A stretch of 64,000 nucleotides of DNA from Chamaecrista fasciculata. Taxonomy: Eukaryota; Streptophyta; Magnoliopsida; Fabales; Fabaceae. The stretch is from NCBI GenBank assembly GCA_003254925.1, contig QANZ01032638.1, positions 20,467 through 84,466 of the forward strand, written 5' to 3'. A program made the translations under genes and the position numbers. Below, piece after piece: positions 34,177-44,679 of this stretch (position 1 is its first letter; every line of letters begins with the position of its first letter). The notes beneath the pieces were generated by a model, which was not told the DNA's origin, made no database searches, and was given only the letters and a program-made list of their open reading frames with translations.

Positions 34177-35443
34177 TGTTGGGAATTTAGAGGCGCCTAA
34201 CGCAGCGGAAGCAAAAAAAAAAAAAAAAACTTTAAATCTTAAATCACGCAAGGCCTAGAATTCCTGAACGGATCCGCTAGCTGAATTTAAAACTTTTAGA
34301 TAGTGGTATACCTCACGAGTTTCAATCGGTTTGGCTGTACGGGGCGTGTCTTAGAAGTCCACGTGATGCGTCCTTCCTCCGCCGGTGATCCACACGAACA
34401 GTTTTGGAGATGCCTAGGTGCTAGCCTCCTTCACTTCTCCAAGTGAATCAGGGACCTTTATCTACGGTGTTCTTTAATTCAAGAAGTCTTCTTGAATTCT
34501 CCAAGAACAAGATGGCGCCTATGATCAAGATTCCAATTCTTGATCCCACACAACCTTGTCACACAAACCCTAAACTCCTTTAGAGTTGTGCGCCACTTTC
34601 TCTCTCTAGGAAACTAGGTTGCGTTTTTCTCTCTCTCCTCACCAAGAGCAAAAATCGAATTTTTCCCTTGTGAAGAACTAGGCTAAAGTCGATTTTCTTT
34701 GTGCATGGCCTCTCTTATTGGAATTTCGACTTGGCTTGCTTATTTATAGGGTTTGGGGACTTTGATAATTATAATTAGGGAATCCCTAAATTATAGGATC
34801 ATAAATTTATAAAATTATGAAATCTCTATATCATAATTTTAAGAGTTGAATTCCTAATTAAAATATTACCTTAATATTTCAATTTGAATTCAAAATGCAA
34901 TCTTGGAGAATCAAATTGGAAGATCAAATCTTCCCAAGAGATCCTCTCCCATGCGCCATCCCCTTTCCAATTTTGCTGGAATTTAATAAATTAAAATAAC
35001 AATCCTAACTCTTAGGAAGTTATAACTAACTTGTTATTTTCCAACAATATTGACTTAAAGTATTACTCTAATATCTTTAACTCAATCTTTTTGAATCTTG
35101 AATTCTAGTTTATTATTGAATTAAAATATTACACTAATATCTTTAATTCAATCCAACCCAGAATTCGAATTTCCCCATAAATTTGAATTAAAATATTACC
35201 TTAATATTTTTAATTCAATCATTTGAAATCTAGATCAAATCTTTGAATTCAAATTTAAGCCATGATTTTTATTAACAAAACAATTTTATTAATTAAAATA
35301 CTTTTACATATATAAGGCGCCAACCTCCTTCCTATTTTCCTAACATTAGTGAATTTAATAAATCAATAATTTCCTAACTCTTAGGAACATTATCCAATTT
35401 ATAATTCCCTAATATTATAAATAGGAATATAATTGTAAATAGA
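34177..35443 (-). repeat. Copia-family LTR segment (3' part), minus orientation
   Basis: Starts TGTTGGGAATTTAGAGGCGC on the plus strand and follows the LTR at 44680-46981 until an N at 35444. The left flank is AATTG; no matching flank was found on the far side of the block. Sequence equivalent to the last 140 bases is repeated at 36823-36960, so the break is not a simple insertion. Confidence 0.8.
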
Positions 35444-35444
35444 N

Positions 35445-36403
35445 TAAATTAGTTATAACTTCCTAAGAGTTAGTTAGTTATTTTGATTTATTAAATTCAA
35501 CAAGATAATTAAGGGGAGATGGCGCATGGGCTTGGGGAGATTTGGGAAGATTTGATCTTCCAAATTGATTCTCCAAGATTGCATTTTGATTCCAATTCTA
35601 ATATTAAGGTAATATTATAAATTGGAAATCAAGTCATGAAATTGTGATATAAAGATATCATAATCTTATGGTTTGATAATTATATGATTTTAGGGTTTCC
35701 TAAAATTATAATTATCAAAGTCCCCAAACTCTATAAATAAGCAAGCCATAAGTCGACTTAGACATGCTTAACCTAGAGAGAGAAAATTTCGATTTTGCTC
35801 TAGGTTAGAGAGAGAATTCACAACTTGAGAATTGGATTCTTGAGAGTGAAATCACAAAAGGGTGAGAGCCTCATGCACAACATAAAAGTCGACTTAGCCT
35901 AGCTTTTCACAAAGGAGAAATTCGATTTTGCCTTTGGTGAGGAGAGAGAAAGAAAACGCAATCTTGGTTTCCTAGAGAGAGAAAGTGGCGCATAATATTA
36001 AAGAGTTTAATATTGTGTGACAAGGTTGTGTGGGATCAAGAATTAGATTCTTGATCAAGGCGCCAAACAGTTCTTGATAATTCAAGAAGAGTTCTTGAAT
36101 TTAAAGAACACCCGTAGATAAAGGTTCCGGATTCACTTGGAGAAGTGAAGGAGGCTAGCACCTAGGCATCTCCAAAACTGTTCGTGTGGATTACCGGCGG
36201 AGGAAGGACGCATCAAGTGGACTTCTTGGAAACGCCCCGTTCAACTAAACCGATTGAAACTCGTGAGGTATACCACTTAACCAAAGGTTTTAAATTGACC
36301 TAGCGGATCCGTTCGGGAATTCTAGGACCTAGGCGTTTAAAGTTTTTTTAATTTACAATTTTTCATGCTTCCGCTGCCTTAGGCGCCCTGTGAATTCCCA
36401 ACA
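35445..36403 (+). repeat. Copia-family LTR 3' portion, plus orientation
   Basis: Begins inside the LTR right after the N and ends GTGAATTCCCAACA. It is inverted relative to the sequences left of it. A CTATAAATA box lies near 35732. Confidence 0.75.
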
Positions 36404-36822
36404 GTTAGGAAATTCGATTTGCAGTCACCAAAAATTAGGGTTTGTGAGAGAAGGAAAGACAAGAAGGAGTTCTTGTGGGGAATTCTCCATTGCGCCACTT
36501 TTGGATTTTGAATCAAGAAGGAGTTCTTGAGTTCAAAAACACTGTAGATTGGTCCCTGGTTCTTTTGGAGAAAAGAACGGAAGGCTAGCACCTTGGTGCC
36601 CGAGAAACTGTTCGTGTGGATTACTGGCAGAGGGAGAACGCTGAGAGTGGGCTCCTTGCACACGCCTTGTACAACCAGCCGATTGAAACTCGTGAGGTAT
36701 ACCACGATCTTAAAAGTTTTAAATTCTACTAGCGGATCCGTTCGGGAATTTTAGGACCTGGCGTGTTTTATTTTTAATTTTATATTTGCTTCCGCTGCAT
36801 TAAGCGCCTAGAATTCCCAACA
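36404..36822 (+). repeat. Second partial LTR 3' end, subtype like 40482-40900
   Basis: Starts GTTAGGAAATTCGATTTGC, an internal LTR position, directly after the previous LTR terminus, and ends GAATTCCCAACA. It matches 40482-40900 and, inverted, 63412-64000 better than the preceding block, so a different LTR subtype is fused here. Confidence 0.72.
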
Positions 36823-37996
36823 TATATGAGGCGCCAACCTCCTCCTATTTATCCCAATATTAGTGAATTTAATAAATCAATAATTTCCTAACTCTTAGGA
36901 ACCTTATCCAATTTATATTTCCTAATATTATAAATAGGAATATAATTGCAAATAGACTAATCCAATTATCCATTTAACAATTAACATATATATATATATT
37001 TAAATTTTTCCCACAAATCTAAATATCATATATTGTAGATATTTATTTAAGACAAGACTTCATGTCCCAACACAATCAATATGTCTTAAACGGTGTCACT
37101 AATGTGACCCACGAATTAATCCTAATTCGTGTCCTAGTTTGGCATCTGGTTCCTGCTCGTGTCTGACCCAGCAGGCCCCACGTAAAGTTGGCAGCAAGTC
37201 ATCCCCATGACTTACAAGTCGAGAGCGGACTCTAGCAAGCCATCACGACTACCCAAAATACGTGAGTTATCGTTTAACCCCAAAACGACTTAACCTTAGT
37301 ACCACCTTGTTCCGATCCCTTTTTGTCCTACGATATTTTGGTCATGGATTAGGCACGGGAAAGTCATCCATAATCCAAACCTCAACTTTCTCGATTCCTT
37401 GAGTAAGTCCCAATTACCAGTGTGGCCACACATTCCTTGGACAAACTCATTGAGGGGCCCAGTTAAATATCTCCCATCTCCATGAGGGACAAAATTCCAT
37501 CTAGGTCAACCACATTCCTCAGTATGACAATCAACCAAACCCGTACTTAGCCCTTATGGCTACCCTGTTACGAGTAACGTTAGACTAAGCCAAAGTTTGA
37601 CAACTGCAACGCCAGAACAATCAAGACCTCAGGTCTAAGGGCATCGTGACAGGTGTACAGGAGAGACCAGCTAATGACTGAAACCCATGCAGAACTCTCC
37701 GGGTCAGTCCAGAAATTTGTAACTCCTTACATAATTGCACCATGACTCTCGTCCCAGCATTTAGTGCATGCATCTCTATGCACCGAGGTCAGGCTGGTCT
37801 TAGTTCATTTCAAGTTCCCACTTGAATGAGCGACCAAGGACAGTTTAGATTAATTATCTCATAAGTAATCACGGACTGTTATCATAGTAAACATGCTAAT
37901 AATATGATAACCATTAATTTATCTCCATAAATTAATTAATTAATATGTTCCAAACATATTTATAAAATGATTGGCCCTAGGGCACAATCTCCATCA
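36823..37996 (-). repeat. 3' LTR 5' portion of the copia element, minus orientation
   Basis: Ends on the plus strand GCACAATCTCCATCA, the LTR start of a minus-strand element. It is followed by AACTCCCACTTGC, the inverse of a polypurine tract (37997-38009). It matches 45807-46981 closely, so it is taken as the 3' LTR of the copia element to its right. Confidence 0.8.
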
Positions 37997-39150
37997 AACT
38001 CCCACTTGCACTAGGTACAATCATTAATCAAACTGTTCCTACTCCTAGGAACATCCATTAATGTGTGTAATTCCCATTTGACGTTACATGATACTCATGT
38101 AAGACCTGTGCTGGGGTTTCGTAAGAGGACTGGCAAAATATCATCGACTGCTACTTTTCATATCTTGATATCACCATCTCCAGGTGATCATATCTGAGTA
38201 TATCAGTGTCGGAACGTCAGTGGGGAACCCTTCCCGTTTTGGTGACTTCCTGTCTCTACAGGGTGACCACCAAGCATACTTCAGAAACTAGTTTTTACAG
38301 TCTGCGTCTCCACGCGACTAACCCATTCTTGTAGAATCAGTTATCGTGCTCCGCTTGGAACCATTCCAACTCACGATATTTACTGTTCAGGGAATACATA
38401 TTTCAGTACTGCGATCAATCTTGGTTGGCTTGAATAATGGGCACCTGTGTAACCCCTTACACATTAATTCTTCCATAGACCAAGAATTCGTCCTCAGTGC
38501 TTCTCAAGTACTCAAGGACCTTAATGACAGCTTTCCAGTGAACCTCAACAGGGTCACAGCTCATCATAATTAGGGCAAACGACATATTGGGTCTAGTACA
38601 TCATGATGGATCCTACTGCCGAAGCGTAAGGGATGCCACTCATGCGTCCTTGCTCATCATGTGTCTCAGGAAACACTTATTCTTGTCAAGGACCAATCCC
38701 TGATTCATCGGTATGAATCCCTTCTTGAAATCTCACATACTGAACCCCTTCAGTATCTTATCGAAGAATGTACTCTTGACTCAATTCAAGAAGCCCCTTG
38801 AGAACTATCTCCATAGATCTCAGCTTCTTTTATATCCTTAATTTAAAGTGATTTATTTATCTAAGATTCTCTATCTTCAAGATAGTAATATTACTTCCAA
38901 TTAGCCATATGTCAGTGACATATAGCACCAAGACTGCAATTGTGCTCCCACTAACCTTCTTGTAAACACAGGACCTATCAGGGTTTTTGTAAGAAGCCAA
39001 TCTCCTTTGGCGCCTTCATCAAAACAATGATAAAAGCTTCTTGATAGGTGGCGGGCTCACCACGCTCCTAGAGCAACACATCCCTGCTCTCAATAACCAA
39101 AGATCCCCATCTTTGAGATTGAGAACGTGTTCTATCAGAACTTCGTTGTC
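37997..39150 (-). pseudogene. Copia pol: reverse transcriptase C-part and RNase H, decayed
   Basis: On the minus strand a CVYKKVSGST-like segment is followed by the reverse transcriptase active-site box, here YVTD (38911-38922) instead of the usual YVDD. Further on come KVLEYLRSTEDEFLVYG (near 38500) and, in broken frames, RNase H-like segments down to the polypurine tract at 37997-38009. This enzyme region copies element RNA into DNA. The altered active-site aspartate, stops and frameshifts show it is dead. It continues beyond the solo LTR at 39156-40900. Confidence 0.78.
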
Positions 39151-39155
39151 CTCTG

Positions 39156-40900
39156 TGTTGGAGATTGTGCCCTAGGGCCAATCATTTTATAAATATGTTG
39201 TGAACATATTGATTAATTTATGGAGATAAATTAATGGTTATCATATTATTAGCATGTTTACTATGATAACAGTCCGTGATTAATTATGAGATAATTAATC
39301 TAAACTGTCCCTGGTCGCTCATTCAAGTGGGAACTTGAAATGAACTAAGACCAGCATGACCTCGGTACGTAGAGATGCATGCACTAGATGCTGGTACGAG
39401 AGTCATGGTGCAATTACGTAAGGGGTTACGAGTTGCTGGACAGACCCGGAGAGTCCNNNNNNNNNNNNNNNNNNNNNNNNNNNNNNNNNNNNNNNNNNNN
39501 NNNNNNNNNNNNNNNNNNNNNNNNNNNNNNNNNNNNNNNNNNNNNNNNNNNNNNNNNNNNNNNNNNNNNNNNNNNNNNNNNNNNNNNNNNNNNNNNNNNN
39601 NNNNNNNNNNNNNNNNNNNNNNNNNNNNNNNNNNNNNNNNNNNNNNNNNNNNNNNNNNNNNNNNNNNNNNNNNNNNNNNNNNNNNNNNNNNNNNNNNNNN
39701 NNNNNNNNNNNNNNNNNNNNNNNNNNNNNNNNNNNNNNNNNNNNNNNNNNNNNNNNNNNNNNNNNNNNNNNNNNNNNNNNNNNNNNNNNNNNNNNNNNNN
39801 NNNNNNNNNNNNNNNNNNNNNNNNNNNNNNNNNNNNNNNNNNNNNNNNNNNNNNNNNNNNNNNNNNNNNNNNNNNNNNNNNNNNNNNNNNNNNNNNNNNN
39901 NNNNNNNNNNNNNNNNNNNNNNNNNNNNNNNNNNNNNNNNNNNNNNNNNNNNNNNNNNNNNNNNNNNNNNNNNNNNNNNNNNNNNNNNNNNNNNNNNNNN
40001 NNNNNNNNNNNNNNNNNNNNNNNNNNNNNNNNNNNNNNNNNNNNNNNNNNNNNNNNNNNNNNNNNNNNNNNNNNNNNNNNNNNNNNNNNNNNNNNNNNNN
40101 NNNNNNNNNNNNNNNNNNNNNNNNNNNNNNNNNNNNNNNNNNNNNNNNNNNNNNNNNNNNNNNNNNNNNNNNNNNNNNNNNNNNNNNNNNNNNNNNNNNN
40201 NNNNNNNNNNNNNNNNNNNNNNNNNNNNNNNNNNNNNNNNNNNNNNNNNNNNNNNNTATTATAATTTAGAATTATAATAATGCTCTAAATATAATTATAT
40301 ATATATATATATGTTTAAGGTGCTAGGCGCCTATGGGCATAAGAGAGAGAATTCATTTGTGAAATTTTCATCCTCCTTGTTGAGAGAGATAGAAAAATCG
40401 CCTCCTTCAAAACCCTAGCTTCCAAGTGAGAAAAATTTTTGGTTCTCAAGAGTTGAGAGGGAAAAATCGAGTTTGCCTAAGGAGTTAGGAAATTCGATTT
40501 GCAGTCACCAAAAATTAGGGTTTGGGAGAGAAGGAAAGACAAGAAGGAGTTCTTGTGGGGAATTCTCCATTGCGCCACTTTTGGATTTTGAATCAAGAAG
40601 GAGTTCTTGAGTTCAAAACACTGTAGATTGGTCCCTGGTTCTTTTGTAGAAAAGAACTCAAGGCTAGCACCTTGGTGCCCGAGAAACTGTTCGTGTGGAT
40701 TACTGGCAGAGGGAGGACACTGCGAGTGGACTTCTAGGACACGCCTTGTTCAACCAACCGATTGAAACTCGTGAGGTATACCACTATCTTAACAGGTTTT
40801 AAATTCTACTAGCAGATCCGTTCGGGAATTTTAGGACTTGCCGCGTTTTTTTAATTTTTATATTTGCTTCCGCTGCGTTAGGCGCCTAGAATTCCCAACA
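39156..40900 (+). mobile_element. Solo LTR of the same copia family, TSD CTCTG, with gap
   Basis: Starts TGTTGGAGATTGTGCCCTAG and ends AGAATTCCCAACA. Identical 5-bp flanks CTCTG lie at 39151-39155 and 40901-40905, and copia pol sequence is on both sides. An 800-N gap (39457-40256) covers the middle, so internal sequence cannot be fully excluded. With the gap taken at face value the length is 1745 bp. Confidence 0.85.
39457..40256. other. Assembly gap, 800 N
   Basis: Run of N inside a repeated LTR. Its true size is unknown. Confidence 0.99.
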
Positions 40901-40905
40901 CTCTG

Positions 40906-41930
40906 TGTTTTAGAGGAGCTTCCACAACACCTTGCGGATCTTCTCTAGTTTCCGTCTATGCCTCTGAAGTGTCTTGTGGATCCTGAACTCCTTCAAGATT
41001 CATCTTACTCCCACTGTTTCTTTTGGAAACAAAGAATCCCTTTCTAAAAGGTATTCACCTCTGACTACAAACCCGTTGTTGTCAAATGGGTAGCAGACTT
41101 GATACCCCCTTCGTTTCCTTAGGGTATCCCACAAACATACACTTGAGGGTTTTGGAAGACATTTTATCGTTAGCCTATTGCTTAACATAAACTTTATGTC
41201 CTCAAATTTGAGACAAGACACTATGGGACTCCTCTCATTCCATATCTCATATGGCGTCTCCTAGACGAAATGGTTAAGTGTGAAGTCAACAGCTTCTAGA
41301 GCACACCCCCTTTAAAGGATGGCGGAAGATTTGTTTGAGTCATCCTAGATCGAACCATATCTAATAGGGTTTGATACCTCTTCTTGGAAACACCATCCAC
41401 TATGGGGTTTCAGAAAGAGCAAGTTGTGAGACTATCTCACAGCTCCTAAGATGATCAATAATTCTTGACTCAAATTCTTGTCCTCTCGATCAAATCGAAG
41501 GACCTCGATTTTCTTGTCAAGTTAGTCCTCTACTTCGCTTTGAAATCTCTATTTCAAAAGGACTCCGACTTGTGTTTCAAAAGGTAGTCGTAGATCTAGC
41601 CTTTTGAAGCAGTTAGTAAGAGTTATTACCTTTAGCTTGGATACTTATGGGTCCATATACATCATCTATGTATGATCCCCATTAAGTCAGACATTCTATT
41701 ACTGTGGTCAGTAAGAGGAACGCCTCTTGTCATATTTCCATTTAAACAAGGCTCGCAAGCATCATATGATTCAAAATCAATTGAGCTTTTAGAAGTTCAT
41801 CTTTATGAAGTTTCTCAAGGCGTTTTTTTTATATGGCCTAAACGACAATTGCCAAAAGTATTTACAGGATTAGATTCGACAACCTTTAATCCTTTCGTAA
41901 CGATGTTATAAATGTTGTTATTGTTCTAGT
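40906..41930 (-). pseudogene. Copia integrase and GAG-pre-integrase region, decayed
   Basis: Read on the minus strand from 41930: a CRLGHI motif and a CEPCLNGNMTRG motif, the zinc-binding GAG-pre-integrase pair, then integrase-like sequence with ETPYEIW near 41255 and RGYQVCYPFDNN.FVVRGEYLLERD at about 41110-41030, the usual integrase C-terminal region. Integrase inserts the element DNA. At least five stops interrupt the frame and catalytic residues cannot be traced with confidence. Confidence 0.78.
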
Positions 41931-42099
41931 TTAAGATATAATGATTACCTTTGCGTATCATATAAGCAAATAAACATTATTTTATAAAATAGAACACCAT
42001 TATTTAATGTTTACACATATAAAACCTTCATTATCCCTATAAGGAGGAAAAATAATGTTTGAACTTTCAAAGAATGTACATAACAATAAACTTAGCCCG

Positions 42100-43095
42100 A
42101 AAGGGGCAAGCCAAGCTCGCATGTTCCTTCACCAGCAACCTTTGCTCCATTGTCCACTTCTAGGTCCATCTCGCTTCCATTCTGATTTTCTACCGTCTCT
42201 GAAGACCCTGCACATCAAATGTGAGAACCACATGCCGTATCCAATACTCAAGTGGTTTAAGTAGAAAAAGAACACTTATAACAAAGATACCTGAAGTAGA
42301 GGGCTCAACGCACTTCTTCTTCTTTTGATCTTCCCAATAGTATTTGCACTTTCTCATCGCGTGTCCTGACACTTGACAGAAAGAGCAAAATACTTCCTCT
42401 GAGGGCTTTGCCTTCTTGGCAGGTTCTTGGTGAGGGCCGTCCTCTGGCTTGGTCTCACCATCCAGATCGGTTCCCTTCCTTTTTCCTTCGCCCTTTGTTT
42501 TCCTTTCCTTCTTCTGATTCATGGATGTCTCAACTGACTTGAGTATCCCATGCAACTCAGAAACTGATTTCTCTGTTCCTCTCTTATAAAAGCTTGTGAT
42601 AAAGGGGTCATAGCTTTTGGGCAGTGAGCACAGGATCACATCTGTCGCAAACTCTGGAGGAATAGGAAATCCCAGCCTATCAAGGTGATCTATGTACCCT
42701 CTCATCTTCATGACATGGTAACCAACAGATGCACCTTCAGCCATCTTGCAAGACATGAGTGCCTTAGTGGTCTCATATCTATCTTGCCTGATCTGGTATC
42801 GAAACATTTCCTTGAGACGTGTTATCATCTCGTATGACATCAATGTATCCAAGCCCTCATGCAGCTCAGGAATCATTGTGTCCACCATCAGGCAAGAGGC
42901 CTCCAGCGAGTCGTCAAAGTGCTTCTCGTAAGCCCTCCACTCAGCTCCTGGAGCGCCCTTGGCAGGCTCTTTAGGAGTAGGTTTATCCAGAACATAAAGT
43001 CTCCTCTGATGGGTGAGAACAATTCTCAGATTACGAAACCAATCGAGGAAGTTTGTTCTGGTCAGCTTATCCTTCTCAAGGATAGGTCGCAGTGA
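42100..43095 (-). pseudogene. Copia gag with zinc knuckle and protease remnant
   Basis: An open frame from about 43091 down to 42190 (no clear ATG upstream of 42888) shows the copia gag fold: NFLDWFRNLRIVL near the start, YVLDKPTP, then KALMSCKMAEGASVGYHVMKM and LPKSYDPFI. A CX2CX4HX4C zinc knuckle (CSFC...H...C) lies at 42347-42388. After a frameshift near 42260, a VLDTACGSH segment (about 42240-42210) is the protease active site, with Ala where Gly is usual. Gag is the best-preserved part of the element. Confidence 0.82.
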
Positions 43096-44665
43096 AAATG
43101 TTGAACTATCAATTGCTATTTTGATTCTACAATTTAAAGATATGAAAATTTTAATTAGCAGAATTAAAATACATCCACCATTTTATAAAACCCAGTAAAA
43201 TTTATTATTAGTGGCTAAGACCCATATTTCACCAAAATTTTACCGTCGCGTAGGCGATCATGCACGTTTTGGTTATTTAGGTAGGTAACTCCTTACCAAT
43301 CACATCTCTATGTGACTCTTAGATCCTTATGGAACTGTATCATCATATGATACTTATTATGGCATGTTTATCCCATCTAATGCCTTGAGGTCCAAAACCG
43401 TTTTGATAACCTCATTAAGTCACACGGTAAAACATGTAAATGGATAGATTCAAGACAATGAAGCCGAAGCCCAACCCCATATCATCAAGGCCCAACTGCT
43501 ATACGTGTCGCGTAGGCGATCACCGTATCCAAAGAACCAAGATTTCAATGGGCGTCGTATTGAAAATCCCATTCACCCGTGTCTCCTCAAGGTCAAGGCA
43601 GATACGTGTCGCGTAGGCGATCACCGTTCCATGATGAACAAGATTTTGACAGGGTGTTTTAGCGATGGCATTAAAACTTAAGATTTTCTAAAAGAGTTTG
43701 ATTTTGTTTAATGATAGATTCTGATTTATTGTTGTTTAATTCTAAAACTCCTTTTAAAATTAAACGAGTCATGCCACATGTTTATTACCCCATGTATCTC
43801 ATACATATAAACATGTGCCCGGATTTTGTATCGTATACAAAATCCCACGCTCGTATCGTATACGTGGCTATAGCGTAATATTTAAAGAAGCATGTTAAAA
43901 TATCGCACCCTAAACATACATCTAGCGCATCACATACAACTAAATGTAAAACAAACACCGTGTTTAGATATGACCCATCTACCCTAGAATTCTCCCAAGC
44001 CAATGAGAGAACTTTTCTAAAAAGAAAAATAAAATTACACATGAATAAACCCCAGTTACATTGAGGTATAAACTTAAAGTAAAATTACACAAGAGTAGAG
44101 GGAGACGACACGCAGGCCGTATTTACCGAAATAAACCTCCTAGAGCCATATCCAACACCACACAATTCAAATATGAACAATTCATACAATTATGTCAAAC
44201 ACGATAGCCAACACATATATTAAAACTCCTTTTAAGATTGTGTTCAATTTAGGGTCTGTGCAATTTTAACATGCCTTTCAATAAGTTCAGGCTTATCATC
44301 AATAATTATAAAATTCAAGAATCTCATTCAAGAATTTAAATTATTGATCCCCAAAATTTACAAAATTCATAATTTTAATAAATTTCAGCCACCTTTATAA
44401 TATTATAATTAAAACACTTTTAATTATAATTATATACAGGATTTTCGATTTTGGCCTTAAAATTCAAGAAACTTATTTAAATCAATCTCATTGATTTCTT
44501 TATGTATCACATACATAACTTTGCACCTTAGATTGTTAAATCGACTTTTAAAGAAAATTGATCGGTGGATTTTTCGTAAAACCAAAAACAGTGATTGAAA
44601 GCGGTAGACACACATATCATACATCATATGTACACATAAACAGTTTTAAAACCAAGGACTAGCGT
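43096..44665 (-). other. Leader of the copia element, with a repeated GTCGCGTAGGCGATCA motif
   Basis: This is untranslated sequence between primer site and gag. The motif GTCGCGTAGGCGATCA occurs three times, near 43245, 43508 and 43607; the last two share a longer ACGTGTCGCGTAGGCGATCA with CCGT following. No gene is supported. Confidence 0.65.
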
Positions 44666-44678
44666 GGCTCTGATACCA
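44666..44678 (-). other. Primer-binding site, tRNA-Met type
   Basis: GGCTCTGATACCA on the plus strand, the inverse of TGGTATCAGAGCC, one base from the LTR end. It fixes the orientation of the copia element as minus. Confidence 0.9.
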
Positions 44679-44679
44679 C

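Noticed and set aside
39375-40277. Long open frames across 39375-40277 and 23483-23902
   Set aside because: They consist almost wholly of N and have no evidential value.
42038-42058. A bacterial-looking ribosome site (AAGGAGG then ATG) and the open frame 41672-41911, suggesting bacterial DNA
   Set aside because: The opposite strand reads copia GAG-pre-integrase motifs (CRLGHI, CEPCLNG) straight through this stretch, so the match is chance in AT-rich sequence.
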